Assembly (NCBI GenBank): GCA_945862145.1
Contig: CAMAXE010000015.1
Location: forward strand, 1 to 64,000
DNA length: 64,000 bases
Direction: 5' to 3'
DNA from: Klebsiella pneumoniae
GTDB lineage: Bacteria; Pseudomonadota; Gammaproteobacteria; Pseudomonadales; UBA5518
Position numbers and translations under genes: made by a program. This document shows positions 51,711 to 60,942 of this stretch, piece by piece (the first letter of the stretch is position 1; the number at the start of each line of letters is the position of its first letter). The notes under the pieces are model-generated. The model did no database searches and had not been told where the DNA came from. It saw nothing but the letters and a program-made list of their open reading frames with translations.

Positions 51711-51740
51711 TTGACACTCAGGACCCCCCGCAGATACCTT
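51711..51740 (+). promoter_or_regulatory. Candidate promoter of the cobalamin adenosyltransferase gene
   Basis: TTGACA (51711-51716) is perfect; 17 or 18 bases later ATACCT/TACCTT gives a weak -10. It points to the gene starting at 51830 and is divergent from the btuB promoter 47 bases away. It lies upstream of any riboswitch, so this gene does not share that control. Confidence 0.5.
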
Positions 51741-51829
51741 GCGCTCTCATCGCGGAGAGCCTCTGGTTATCGTCCTGGACGATGACCTCCAAGCCCAGCC
51801 GGGCAGCGCACGCGGCATGAGAGGAACAT

Positions 51830-52384
51830 ATGGGACACAGGCTGACCAAGATCTACACACGCACGGGCGACGACGGCACAACCGGGCTCTCCGACGGCAG
51901 CAGGGTTGGCAAGGACAGCGCCCGCGTACGCGCCATGGGCTCCATCGACGAGACCAATTCGGTCATCGGCATGATGTTGGCCGAACTGCCGCCGGCAGAT
52001 CCGGTGGCGGGAATGTACATCCGCATCCAGCACGATCTCTTCGACCTGGGCGGCGAGTTGTCGATACCGGGAGCGGCACTGGTCGCGGCAAGCCGCGTGG
52101 AGTGGCTGGAACAATCCACCGATGAGCTGAACGAGGATCTGCCACCCCTCAAGAACTTTGTCCTGCCGGGCGGCAACCGCGCGGCGGCGGTGTGTCACCT
52201 GGCGCGCACGGTATGCCGTCGGGCGGAACGCGATCTCGTCACACTCGGTGTCGACGAGAAGCTGTCCGCCCCCGGCCTGCAATATCTCAACCGTCTTTCA
52301 GACCTGCTGTTCGTGACCGCCCGCGTGCTGGCGCGCCGCGACGGTGGCCAGGAAGTGCTCTGGCAGCAACAGCTGCGGACCTGA
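51830..52384 (+). CDS. Cob(I)alamin adenosyltransferase, PduO type
   Basis: 184 residues, converts cob(I)alamin and ATP to adenosylcobalamin. The PduO-type signature TKIYTRTGDDGTTGLSDGSR (residues 5-24), then GSIDETNSVIG and the C-terminal LNRLSDLLFVTAR are intact. GAGAGGAA precedes the ATG. It makes the coenzyme from imported B12 and supplies the riboswitch ligand. Nine bases separate its stop from convergent ampE. Confidence 0.93.
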   Translation: MGHRLTKIYTRTGDDGTTGLSDGSRVGKDSARVRAMGSIDETNSVIGMMLAELPPADPVAGMYIRIQHDLFDLGGELSIPGAALVAASRVEWLEQSTDELNEDLPPLKNFVLPGGNRAAAVCHLARTVCRRAERDLVTLGVDEKLSAPGLQYLNRLSDLLFVTARVLARRDGGQEVLWQQQLRT

Positions 52385-52393
52385 ACCGCCCTC

Positions 52394-53263
52394 TCAAACG
52401 ATCATCGCCAACAGGGCGATGATCACCAGCCAGACCACCAGAGCGCGCCGGTGCAACACCGCAACGCTCTCCACCTCGGCCGCACCGCGCGCGATCAAGG
52501 CCTCGAGGCTCTCATCGGCAACCGGCGGCTGCAGGTCCAGCGCCGCGCTGCCGCACGCCTCGAGGACATCGACGGCCTCGAGGCGGGTGTTGTCCAGCGC
52601 CTCGCGCCAACGGCGCAGGCAGGCGTCGAAATCCCCCACCAGCGCAAAGCTGAGAGCGAGGAGCCGTGCCGGCACCCACTCGATCCAGTGGCGCAACGCC
52701 AACCGTCCGCCGTCGTTCTCCGGTGTGCCCACGCGCGAATTTTGCTCCTCGAGCAGCACCAATCGGCAAGCAAGGGCCGCGGCTGGACCGGCCAGGATGA
52801 ACCAGAAAATCACCGGGAAAAGCCGCTCGAAAGAGCGGTAATAGAGCCTGCCACGCACGAGCGTGTGCAGGGCTGCGGGATCCTCCACACTGGACTCACG
52901 GCCGCTGGCGGCCATCGCCTCTTGCTGCACGAGTTCGTGGGCGGCCTGGAAGTCGCCACGACTCCAGCGCTCCAGATACTCGACTACCGCGGCGCCCAGG
53001 TTGCCGCGGCCCAGGGAAAACAGCAGCACCACCACCAACAGCGCAAACTGCAGCAATCCGTGGAGCCCATGCCCGGCCCACAGGTACACGCACTGCACGA
53101 CAACGGCCGGCAACAGGACGCTCCCGACTTGCAGCCCGGACCCTGAAAAGCGTGCGGCCAGTAGGCCCTGCAGCCTGTGGAACCAGTCATCCTGCTGCAC
53201 GGGCGCGCCACCGCCGCGGACCACGTAGATCCCAAGCGCCACCAGCAAGGCAAAGAGTTCCAC
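52394..53263 (-). CDS. ampE: AmpE-like regulatory membrane protein
   Basis: 289 residues with about four transmembrane helices, in the family of AmpE/CobD-CbiB-like membrane proteins: ELFALLVALGIYVVRG, SGSGLQVG, the WSRGDFQAAHEL block and the soluble RGRLYYRSFERLFPVIFWF. The start is GTG 53263, chosen for the perfect GGAGG seven bases upstream (an in-frame frame continues to 53332). AmpE is encoded after ampD in many proteobacteria; its exact function is unclear, but it has been linked to beta-lactamase signalling. Confidence 0.82.
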   Translation of the reverse strand: MELFALLVALGIYVVRGGGAPVQQDDWFHRLQGLLAARFSGSGLQVGSVLLPAVVVQCVYLWAGHGLHGLLQFALLVVVLLFSLGRGNLGAAVVEYLERWSRGDFQAAHELVQQEAMAASGRESSVEDPAALHTLVRGRLYYRSFERLFPVIFWFILAGPAAALACRLVLLEEQNSRVGTPENDGGRLALRHWIEWVPARLLALSFALVGDFDACLRRWREALDNTRLEAVDVLEACGSAALDLQPPVADESLEALIARGAAEVESVAVLHRRALVVWLVIIALLAMIV

Positions 53264-53297
53264 CGCAAATCCTCCGCAGATGGGGCCGGTGCCGTGC

Positions 53298-53861
53298 TCA
53301 GCGCAGCGCTCTCCGGTACCTCGTCCAGTCAAACGATGGGCCCGGATCGGTCTTGCGGCCGGGCGCGATATCCGCGTGACCTACGATACGCCCTATCGAA
53401 AGTCCGCGGAACTCCCGCCTCAGGCAACGCGTGACGGCCGACAGCGAGCGGTATTGGGCATCGGTGTAGGGGATGTCATCGGTACCCTCGAGTTCTATTC
53501 CGATGCTGAAGTCGTTGCAGTTCGAACGCGTGCCGAAGGTCGATGCGCCGGCGTGCCAGGCACGCGACTGGAAGGGCACAAACTGCGTCACCGCCCCATC
53601 ACGGTCGATCAGCAGGTGCGCCGAGACCTCGAGCCCGCGCAAACGCTCGAACCACGGGTGAGCGCTGCAATCGAGGCTGTTGCAGAAGAACCGCTCGACG
53701 TGCTCACCACCAAATTCGCCCGGCGGCAGACTGATGTTATGGATGACCAGCAAGTCGATGGCGCAGCCGGGTGGGCGTTCGTTGCAGTTGGGGGACGCGA
53801 CCCTGCGCACGTGGCGGAGCCAGCCATCATCGATGCGAAAGCCGGCGCGCTTGTTGGGCAA
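53298..53861 (-). CDS. ampD: 1,6-anhydro-N-acetylmuramyl-L-alanine amidase AmpD
   Basis: Cytosolic zinc amidase that cleaves anhydro-muropeptides during cell-wall recycling and so quenches AmpR activation. 187 residues with zinc ligands His41 (VIHNISLP), His162 and Asp172 (GHADIAPGRKTDPG), the AmpD C-terminal set, and the SAHLLIDRDG block. Start is TTG 53861, with GGGAGG upstream; no suitable ATG nearby fits. The order with ampE is the standard one. Confidence 0.94.
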   Translation of the reverse strand: MPNKRAGFRIDDGWLRHVRRVASPNCNERPPGCAIDLLVIHNISLPPGEFGGEHVERFFCNSLDCSAHPWFERLRGLEVSAHLLIDRDGAVTQFVPFQSRAWHAGASTFGTRSNCNDFSIGIELEGTDDIPYTDAQYRSLSAVTRCLRREFRGLSIGRIVGHADIAPGRKTDPGPSFDWTRYRRALR

Positions 53862-53881
53862 AAGAGCCTCCCGAACGCTTG

Positions 53882-55525
53882 TCAGCGCCGGCCAGCCGGA
53901 TCGCCGCCAGACGCAGCGTTGAGGATCACGGCCTCGCCGTTCTCGATCATGGAGGCAAGATCGTTACGGCTCCATTCTCCCGCCCTTGCACCCTCGGCAT
54001 CGGCAAAAACGAGCAAACCCGAGCGCGGAATGCGGGTGAGCAACTGCAGCCGGCGGCGCGGCGCACCGGATGGGCGCAACTCGAGCCACTGATCGGGAGC
54101 CAGTTTGTCGACCAACTGCAGGAATTCCGCTGAGGCTGGCGGACGGATGACGACCCGAGGTGCTGGAACGGATGCAGCTTCCAGAACAGCCGCCTGAGCT
54201 GCGGGATCGGCAGCAACCGAGAGCTCACTGCCGCCGCCATGCACCGCCAGATAGCGACGCAGATCATGCAGCGCGTCCACAAAAACGGCGGGGTCCTTTT
54301 CGTAATCACCCAATACCCGCATCACGAGCATCTGAACGAGCCGCGGGAACTCGTCGGTGGCAGCGTCGACAACCGCCGCCCTGTTCGCCGCCGCGGCATT
54401 GATCTCCGCAAACAGCAGCCGTGCAGGGTGTGCAGGCGTGGTAAGACGATCGCTCTCGAGCAGAGATGCCCGGAGCAGCGGCACCTGGAGCAATCGGCTG
54501 ATACGGCGCACAGCAGCCGGCACGCGGACATCACGCAGCGCGTGGTCAAACAGCGCCCTGATCAGTCCGATAGTCTCCAGGACATCTGCGTGCAGCGACA
54601 TCGGGCGGCTGAAGCCGGATTCGGCCAGAGCCTCATTTATCAGTTCGGGGATTTGGAGCGCTTGCACACTGCCTTTGGCAGTGGCCGAAAAAAGTGACTT
54701 GGCGGGATCGAGAAAACTTTCCTGCACATAAAGCAGGGCCTCATCGAGCTGGCTCCGCGGCATGGCCATCGCCTTGCCGGGCGGCGCGAGCAGAGGCGTT
54801 CGGGACACATCCCAGCCCGCATCCTGCGCATCTTGCACCCGCTCCTGCGGCGGAGCAGCCGGAGGGGTCAAAGAGATGTCCGCCACTATGTCGGGCCGCT
54901 GCACCGTCTCTGGTGCTTCGGTGGGGAACAGTCCGATACCGTCGTGATAAAACGGTCCGAGCTCATCGATGACGAACCGGGAGAAGAGCCGGGAAAAGGC
55001 ACCCATGGCGCCGGGCTCCACGCCCACGTGGGTGCAGCTCTCCATGAACGCTCGCGCCAGGCGCTCGGGTCCTACCGGCAGTGCCTCCAGGTCGACCCGA
55101 CGGCTGCCGTTCAACCGCGCAAGCTGCCGCCCGATGGCAAGGAGTGCCTCGCGATGCTGGTGGGAGGCGCGACCGGCGATGTTGTCGATGGAAATCTGTT
55201 GCTCGAGCAACGAATTGTCGACCACACCAAGCGATTCAAGCCGCTGCGCTCCCGGGGCTGGTCCTGCCGGAGCGGCAGGCTGACCCAGCCCATCGAAGCC
55301 CGCGAGTACCGCAGCGATAAACTTGTCCTGCAGCGGGCGGCCCTTGAGGCGGATATCGCGGATCGCGTCATAGATCTGCGACTGCTCGGCGTTGCTGCGC
55401 GACTGTCTGGCTTGGGCGACGAGAGAGGGCTCGGCGTTGGAGAGCAGCGAGGCCATGAGGAAACCAAGCTCCTTGCGTGCATGCTCGCGCAATTGGAAAA
55501 GCGGGTCTGAGGCGGCGTCCGGCAT
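53882..55525 (-). CDS. DUF1631 family protein
   Basis: 547 residues of the DUF1631 family, starting MPDAASDPLFQLREHARKEL at 55525 (in-frame ATGs at 55642 and later are possible). It is mostly helical, with no membrane segment or signal peptide. In Pseudomonas the same family member sits between ampD and nadC; its function is not known, and it may be a regulatory protein in the cytoplasm. It is divergent from nadC. Confidence 0.75.
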   Translation of the reverse strand: MPDAASDPLFQLREHARKELGFLMASLLSNAEPSLVAQARQSRSNAEQSQIYDAIRDIRLKGRPLQDKFIAAVLAGFDGLGQPAAPAGPAPGAQRLESLGVVDNSLLEQQISIDNIAGRASHQHREALLAIGRQLARLNGSRRVDLEALPVGPERLARAFMESCTHVGVEPGAMGAFSRLFSRFVIDELGPFYHDGIGLFPTEAPETVQRPDIVADISLTPPAAPPQERVQDAQDAGWDVSRTPLLAPPGKAMAMPRSQLDEALLYVQESFLDPAKSLFSATAKGSVQALQIPELINEALAESGFSRPMSLHADVLETIGLIRALFDHALRDVRVPAAVRRISRLLQVPLLRASLLESDRLTTPAHPARLLFAEINAAAANRAAVVDAATDEFPRLVQMLVMRVLGDYEKDPAVFVDALHDLRRYLAVHGGGSELSVAADPAAQAAVLEAASVPAPRVVIRPPASAEFLQLVDKLAPDQWLELRPSGAPRRRLQLLTRIPRSGLLVFADAEGARAGEWSRNDLASMIENGEAVILNAASGGDPAGRR

Positions 55526-55804
55526 GAAGTCTGTCCCTTTGCGGTCCTGGCAACGCAGCCCTGCCGCGCGCGTAGGCCGCGGCGGCTCGACCACATCCAA
55601 GCGTGCAAGTCGTCTTGTCGCGAAGGGAGTATACATGAGCATTAGGCTAGCGAATTCTGGGCCTGCCTTGTGTGTCGGCCATCACGAAAAGCATGCGAAC
55701 CCATAGGCAAAAGCGCCCCCGGTGCACGCATGCCGTGAGCCACAGCACACCGCTTGCGGCACCTCCGACTGCTACAATTTCGGCGCCAGCCCCGAGGGAC
55801 CGCC

Positions 55805-56656
55805 ATGCACACAACTCCACCGGATCCGCACGCCGTTGCAGAGAACGTCCGTGCCGCCCTCGCCGAGGACATCGGTGATGGGGACATCACGGCCGCGCTG
55901 GTGGCTCTCGAGGCGCGCGCACGAGCCAGGATCATTACCCGTGAGGCAGCGGTGGTCTGCGGCAGGCCTTGGGTCGACGAGGTATTCCGGCAGGTGGATG
56001 CAGCCGTGCGGATCAGCTGGAAGTGTGAGGATGGCGAACGCGTGGCCGCCGGCGCCACGCTCTACGAACTCGAGGGCCCCGCACAAGCGCTGCTCACCGG
56101 CGAGCGGACAGCACTGAATTTCCTGCAGCTGCTCTCGGGCACGGCAACCCGTTGCGCCACGTTTGCTGCTTTGCTGGACGGGCTGCCCACACGGCTGCTG
56201 GATACCCGCAAGACCATCCCGGGCCTGCGTGTCGCGCAGAAGTACGCCGTGCGTTGTGGCGGCGGCCGCAATCACCGGATCGGCCTCTTCGACGCCTTTC
56301 TGGTCAAGGAAAACCATATCGCTGCCTGCGGCTCGATAGCCGCTGCGATCGCCATTGCTCGCCGCAACGCGCCCGGGAAACCGGTGGAAGTGGAAGTCGA
56401 GACGCTGTCGCAGCTCGAGGAAGCACTCGCCGCCGGCGTGGACTCGGCGCTGCTCGACAACTTCGACCTGGAGGGCATGCGCCGCGCGGTAGCCATCACC
56501 GCCGGAAGAGCCAAACTCGAGGCGAGCGGTGGCGTGTCGGAGACCACGTTGCGAGCCATTGCCGAAACCGGCGTGGACTATATCTCGATGGGTACGCTCA
56601 CCAAGGACTGCAAGGCCATCGACCTCTCGATGCGCTTCCTGCCGGAGCCGGGTTGA
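55805..56656 (+). CDS. nadC: Nicotinate-nucleotide pyrophosphorylase (quinolinate phosphoribosyltransferase)
   Basis: Makes nicotinate mononucleotide from quinolinate and PRPP. 283 residues with [13 protein letters not shown] near the start, the active-site blocks [42 protein letters not shown] and [23 protein letters not shown]. Start ATG 55805; an in-frame start at 55754 is earlier. Its TGA overlaps the ATG of a DUF503 remnant (TGATG). Confidence 0.96.
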   Translation: MHTTPPDPHAVAENVRAALAEDIGDGDITAALVALEARARARIITREAAVVCGRPWVDEVFRQVDAAVRISWKCEDGERVAAGATLYELEGPAQALLTGERTALNFLQLLSGTATRCATFAALLDGLPTRLLDTRKTIPGLRVAQKYAVRCGGGRNHRIGLFDAFLVKENHIAACGSIAAAIAIARRNAPGKPVEVEVETLSQLEEALAAGVDSALLDNFDLEGMRRAVAITAGRAKLEASGGVSETTLRAIAETGVDYISMGTLTKDCKAIDLSMRFLPEPG

Positions 56657-56796
56657 TGCTGCACATCGCCGTACTGAGGCTGCGCTTCCATCTGGAAGGC
56701 TACGCATCGCTGAAGGACAAGCGCCGGCGCCTCTGCGGCCTGCGGGACCGCTTCGGCCGACTACCCGGCTACGGTTGCCAGCGAAGCGCAGAGTAA
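56656..56796 (+). pseudogene. Truncated DUF503 protein (5' fragment)
   Basis: [20 protein letters not shown], then DKRRRLCGLRDRFGRLP, is the start of a DUF503 (YlxP-like) protein, usually about 90-100 residues. After about 36 residues the likeness ends and the frame closes at 56796 (46 residues) inside the 3' end of the HupE-type gene on the other strand. It was probably translationally coupled to nadC (TGATG). The loss of its 3' half marks a recombination or insertion junction near 56765-56770. Confidence 0.8.
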
Positions 56797-57887
56797 AGGT
56801 AGAAGAGGCCGGCCACCGAAATCAGCGCCGACCCGTAGCGCAGGGTTCGGAGCGCGCCGATTTCGTGGCGAGTGCCGGCTGTGCGAACGAAGCGGATCCC
56901 GACGAACAGCGGCAGCACCACCACCTGGTGTCCGATTTCGACGCCGAGGCTGAAGGCCACGATGGCAAGGCCGACCGCGGCGCCCGACATGCCCGACATG
57001 GCATCGAGCAACCCGCCGGCGAATCCCAGGCCGTGAAAGAGGCCGAAGAAGAAGGCCACCGCCAGGCGCGTGCGGCCGCGGCTTCGCTCCGGCCGGAACA
57101 CGTTGGTCGCGGCCACGAAGACGATGCTGGCCGCGATCACGGGTTCGACGATTCGTCCGGACAGACGCACCACGTCGAACACCGACAACGTGAGCGTGAT
57201 CGAGTGGGCCAGCGTGAACATGCCGATCACCAGCAGGAGATCGCGAAACGACCTCGCACCAAGAGCCAGCGCCGCCACAAAGAGCAGATGGTCGTAGCCG
57301 CCGAGGATGTGTGTGATGCCGTGGCGAGCATACTCGGCGAACATCCCCGGGCGCTCGCGGTCGGGCGACGCGATGGCCAGCGGCTCCTTCGAGCGGAGCA
57401 GCAGCCCTTCATGCACGAGAGCTCCCTGGTCGCGAACACGAACGACGAAGGTCGCTTCCCAGGGATTGCCGGGGGCGTAGCTCAGCTCGTTCAGCAGGTC
57501 CTGCCTGAGACTGAGCACGCGCACGTCGTCGCGAACCGGGTAGTCGATGTCGTACACGACGTGTTCCGGATCTGGCTCGGTGATGCCGGTGATTCTACCG
57601 GGCAGTTCCTGGCCGTCTGCGCTGATGCGGAAGTGTTCGAGGAAGTAGCCGCCGTGTTCCTTCCACGCTTCGTCGAGCGTCGCGGCTGAAGTGGCGAGAA
57701 ACACTTCCTCGACGGGCACGCGAGCACGCACCTGCAGTCTGCCCGGCGTGCGATCAATGTCGAGGGATCCCTGGGAGATCGGGTGCGCCAGGGCCAGCGG
57801 CGGCTGCATCAGGGCGCAGAGCGCGAATGCCGCCGGTACGACGAGCCAGGCGAGTCTGATCCACTGGGTCGAGCGCGCCGGTTTCAT
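56769..57887 (-). CDS. HupE/UreJ-family membrane protein with extracytoplasmic N-domain
   Basis: 372 residues: signal peptide (WLVVPAAFALCALMQPPLALA), a periplasmic beta-rich domain of about 160 residues (residues 40-200), then six or seven transmembrane helices including HGITHILGGYDHLLFVAALALGARSFRD, the HupE/UreJ_2 motif with His and Asp that bind nickel or cobalt, and FFFGLFHGLGFAGGLL. Start ATG 57887 overlaps the TPR stop (ATGA). Most members are permeases for nickel or cobalt; the fused large N-domain suggests a more specific role. Its stop lies inside the DUF503 remnant. Confidence 0.82.
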   Translation of the reverse strand: MKPARSTQWIRLAWLVVPAAFALCALMQPPLALAHPISQGSLDIDRTPGRLQVRARVPVEEVFLATSAATLDEAWKEHGGYFLEHFRISADGQELPGRITGITEPDPEHVVYDIDYPVRDDVRVLSLRQDLLNELSYAPGNPWEATFVVRVRDQGALVHEGLLLRSKEPLAIASPDRERPGMFAEYARHGITHILGGYDHLLFVAALALGARSFRDLLLVIGMFTLAHSITLTLSVFDVVRLSGRIVEPVIAASIVFVAATNVFRPERSRGRTRLAVAFFFGLFHGLGFAGGLLDAMSGMSGAAVGLAIVAFSLGVEIGHQVVVLPLFVGIRFVRTAGTRHEIGALRTLRYGSALISVAGLFYLYSALRWQP

Positions 57888-59185
57888 CGATGCACGTGAA
57901 AGCGCGGATAGGCCGGATTCACCGCGACGGTTTGCTGCAATAGCGCACGGCCCTTTGTCAGGTCTCCGGCGCGCGAGAAGATCATGCCGCCGTGGTGAAG
58001 CAGGTGGGCATCCAGAGTGCCGAGCGCCAGAGCCTTGGTCATCGCGTCGGCGGCTCCGGTGAAGTCTCCATTCTTGTAGAGGGCCCAGGCGAGCGTGTCC
58101 CAGGCGTAAATGCTGTGGCGGATCTCGAGGTCTTTGCGCGCCCAGCGAAGAGCGTCGACGGGGCTCTCGACGCAGTCCGAATAGAAGCTGGCCAGGTGGT
58201 GGTAGTAGTGCGCGTTGCCCTCCTCGATCGAGTGGAGGTAGGCGGCGAGCGCGCGCTCGTGCCACGCGGCGGCTTCCTCCGTTTTGCCGATGAACTGGTA
58301 GAGGTCGCCGAGGTCGTGGAGAGTTTCGGCGCGGGGAACGCGATCGATCAGTTGCCGATAGAGGGCGATCGCTTCCTCGTAGCGGCCCTGGGCACCTCGC
58401 AGTTCGGCGAGGTGGTCGATCTGCGCGAAGCTTGCCGGAGCAGAGAGGTACTCGGCTTCGGCCTGGTCGAGTTCGCCGCGACGAAACAGAAGCTCGCCGC
58501 GACGGATGCGGTACCAGCCGTCGCTGTCGCCGGCCCGGGTCAGCAGTTCGAGGGCCTTGCTGGTGTCGCCTTGCAGTTCAGCGAGCCTTGCCTCACGCGC
58601 CAGCACGGGAGGCGATTCACCGTCGGCTGCGAGGCGTGCGTAGACTGTTCCGGCTTCTGCGTAGTTCCCGAGCTCCAGCTGGGCGTCGCCAATGGTTGCC
58701 AGCGCAGACGTGTTTCGTGGGTCGATCGCGTAGGCGTGTTCGGCGGACTCGAGGGCCTCGGAGAAATGATGGCCTTCGAACTGCGTCAGCGCGAGCGCGG
58801 CGAGACCACCGGGGTTGCGGGGCGCGGGAACCGAGGCGAGCGAGGCCTTGGCCTCGTCGGCGGCACGATTGAGCCAGACAAGATCCCCGCTGTCGCGCAT
58901 GAGCTTGAGATAGGCTGAGGCAAGCCGGTTGTGTGCGATGAAATCGAGGGGGTCACTACGCACCCGCTCCTCGAGGAATTTGCGCAGGGAATCGGCGTCC
59001 GCCACCGGGTCGGGCGGTTGCGTTGCGTCCGAGGAACGACCCGTGGATTCGACGCCGACGCCAGGCGACGAGGCTTCATCTGCCCCGGTGGCCTCGGGGG
59101 AGGATTCGACGCCGACGCTTGTTTGCAGGGTATCGCTGGCCCTGGCGGCCCACGGGAATGGGGCAAGAACCACGAGCACAAGCAT
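57884..59185 (-). CDS. Exported tetratricopeptide-repeat protein
   Basis: 433 residues from ATG 59185. A signal peptide (MLVLVVLAPFPWAARA) is followed by an acidic linker with a repeated GVGVES motif and several TPR units between about residues 80 and 430 (for example AYAIDPRNTSALATIGDAQLELGNYAEAG, LAYL..., IDRVPRAETLHDLGDLYQFIGKTEEAAAWHERALAAYL). Such a protein may scaffold DUF4331 and HupE partners in the periplasm. Upstream in-frame sequence to 59422 lacks features. Its stop overlaps the HupE-type gene. Confidence 0.78.
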   Translation of the reverse strand: MLVLVVLAPFPWAARASDTLQTSVGVESSPEATGADEASSPGVGVESTGRSSDATQPPDPVADADSLRKFLEERVRSDPLDFIAHNRLASAYLKLMRDSGDLVWLNRAADEAKASLASVPAPRNPGGLAALALTQFEGHHFSEALESAEHAYAIDPRNTSALATIGDAQLELGNYAEAGTVYARLAADGESPPVLAREARLAELQGDTSKALELLTRAGDSDGWYRIRRGELLFRRGELDQAEAEYLSAPASFAQIDHLAELRGAQGRYEEAIALYRQLIDRVPRAETLHDLGDLYQFIGKTEEAAAWHERALAAYLHSIEEGNAHYYHHLASFYSDCVESPVDALRWARKDLEIRHSIYAWDTLAWALYKNGDFTGAADAMTKALALGTLDAHLLHHGGMIFSRAGDLTKGRALLQQTVAVNPAYPRFHVHR

Positions 59186-59321
59186 CCATGCCGCTAGAAT
59201 CTGGATCCCCCCACCGGCGTGCGCCGCCCGGCGAGGGGACCCATTGCATTCACACCGTACGCAGCCGCACGACACCCCGCCGCGGACATGGGAGACCCGT
59301 GTCCAGGGCAACGCGCGCGGG

Positions 59322-60533
59322 CTAGTTGCGCGTGTTGTCATCGAGGATTTCCGCCTCGAGCGGCTGCCGCGAGGCGGCAAAGAAGGGGAACGCGTCACGG
59401 AAGGGAACGTCGTTGGCGTCAACGTGGTCTCCGGTGGTGCGGACTTCGTTTGTCAAGAGAAAGATGAAGGTGTCGACCACGTCGTCGGCCGGTCGTCGTC
59501 CGTTGGGGAAGCCGGCACCATCGTTGGTGCCCCCCTGGGGGCCGGTGTTCGCCGTCGCCGTGTTCAGACGCAGGTAGTCGCCGTGGGTCACCGCCACGTC
59601 GGCCAGAATGTCGATATGGGCCTGGTCAGTTCCGAGGGCGACGAGCGTGCCGACGATGTCGGCGGCGAAGAGGCCGTCGGCGTCATCCGTCGGAGTGGCG
59701 CGGTTGTATGCGTTTTTGCGTGAAAACGGGATCAGAAAGGTGTTGATGCCGGGCACCCCCACGCGGTCGATGCGACGGAACTTCCCAGACACCCGGGGGT
59801 CATTATTCGCCGAGTAGTGGACATCGGCCTTGCGCAGCGTGATGGCGCTCACCCCGATGACGCTACCGGCGTTGCCCAGCAGCATCGACGCCGGCACGCT
59901 CACCGCGATCATCTGCACGTTGTAGCCGGCAAAGGTGTCGCGGCCGCGATTGAGAAGACTCTCATCGCGTGAACCGCCAAGCACCGCGGCTGCGAAACGG
60001 TTGAAGCCCGGAATGTCGAAGAAGAAGGGGTCCTCGGTGAGGCCTGCGAAGAACGAGATTCCACTGGCTGAGTCAGTGGTGACGACGGACGCCGGTGCGG
60101 CGGCTGCGGTCGCCGACGCCACGGTGGTAACCGCGTCGAAGCGCGCCGTGGTCTCTCCCGTCACCGGGCCGAGAGTGACGCGGGCGGTCTGGGGCACGGA
60201 GCGCGACGTCTGCTCGTCGAATCGCACCGAGAGGGCCATGTCGGCCACGGCGTCGCCGCTGTTCTCGATCTTGAAACGGTACAGGACGCTGCTGTCGAAG
60301 CCACCGAAATGGTGGTTCTCGCCCGGCACGATGAAGCCGTGAACGTCGAAGGCCAGAACGACGTTGGCGTTGTTGTTGGGATCGACGAACGCGTAGAGGT
60401 CGGCGACGTCGGATGCCTGGTCTGCTGCGACCAGCGGCGCTTCGGCGTGATCGGCCGCCAGGACGGCGCCCGCGGTGAACGAAAGCGCAGCGATGGTGAG
60501 CGCCACGCGCAAGGGATTGGATCGAAGTTTCAT
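59322..60533 (-). CDS. DUF4331 exported protein
   Basis: 403 residues: signal peptide (LTIAALSFTAGAVLA) and a mature start ADHAEAPLVAADQASDVADLYAFVDPN, the DUF4331 signature. The rest is beta-rich with repeats of aromatic and Asp residues (HFGGFDSSVLYRFKIEN; FFDIPGFNRF) and a C-terminal NDVPFRDAFPFFA block. Start ATG 60533 follows GGGAGGAAC. The function of DUF4331 is unknown. It is the first gene of a module with the TPR and HupE genes, 136 bases apart, and no promoter was found. Confidence 0.85.
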   Translation of the reverse strand: MKLRSNPLRVALTIAALSFTAGAVLAADHAEAPLVAADQASDVADLYAFVDPNNNANVVLAFDVHGFIVPGENHHFGGFDSSVLYRFKIENSGDAVADMALSVRFDEQTSRSVPQTARVTLGPVTGETTARFDAVTTVASATAAAAPASVVTTDSASGISFFAGLTEDPFFFDIPGFNRFAAAVLGGSRDESLLNRGRDTFAGYNVQMIAVSVPASMLLGNAGSVIGVSAITLRKADVHYSANNDPRVSGKFRRIDRVGVPGINTFLIPFSRKNAYNRATPTDDADGLFAADIVGTLVALGTDQAHIDILADVAVTHGDYLRLNTATANTGPQGGTNDGAGFPNGRRPADDVVDTFIFLLTNEVRTTGDHVDANDVPFRDAFPFFAASRQPLEAEILDDNTRN

Positions 60534-60811
60534 GGGTTCCTCCCGGAATGGTCAGGTATGAGGCGGCCGACGACGGTCCTGTGTACAACGAAGCGCTGAA
60601 AGACGGGGAATGATTGGCTGGCCCTCGCGCACGCCAGAACAGCGCCTACACTTGCCTAGACGCAAGCTAACGCGCGCGCGCTGCTGGGGGGGGTTGCTTA
60701 TGTTTGCCTGATGCTGGAGTGAAGCCGGCGAGTAACGGTCCCGAAACGGTCCACCTTTCACCGATCAACAACCTCGCGCGGACTGGAAATATTCTAAGTG
60801 ACTGTTTTATA
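60534..60811. other. Intergenic region between DUF4331 gene and tRNA-Thr
   Basis: 278 bases without a gene. Visible are a small hairpin CTTGC/GCAAG (60651-60666) and a run of eight G near 60686. The region should hold the promoter of the DUF4331 module. No direct repeat of the tRNA 3' end or integrase remnant was seen. Confidence 0.5.
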
Positions 60812-60887
<76 letters not shown>

Positions 60888-60942
60888 ACGGGGACGCGGA
60901 TTCTAGGCGTCCTCCCGTCAGCTCAGCAAGGGGACTGCGCGC

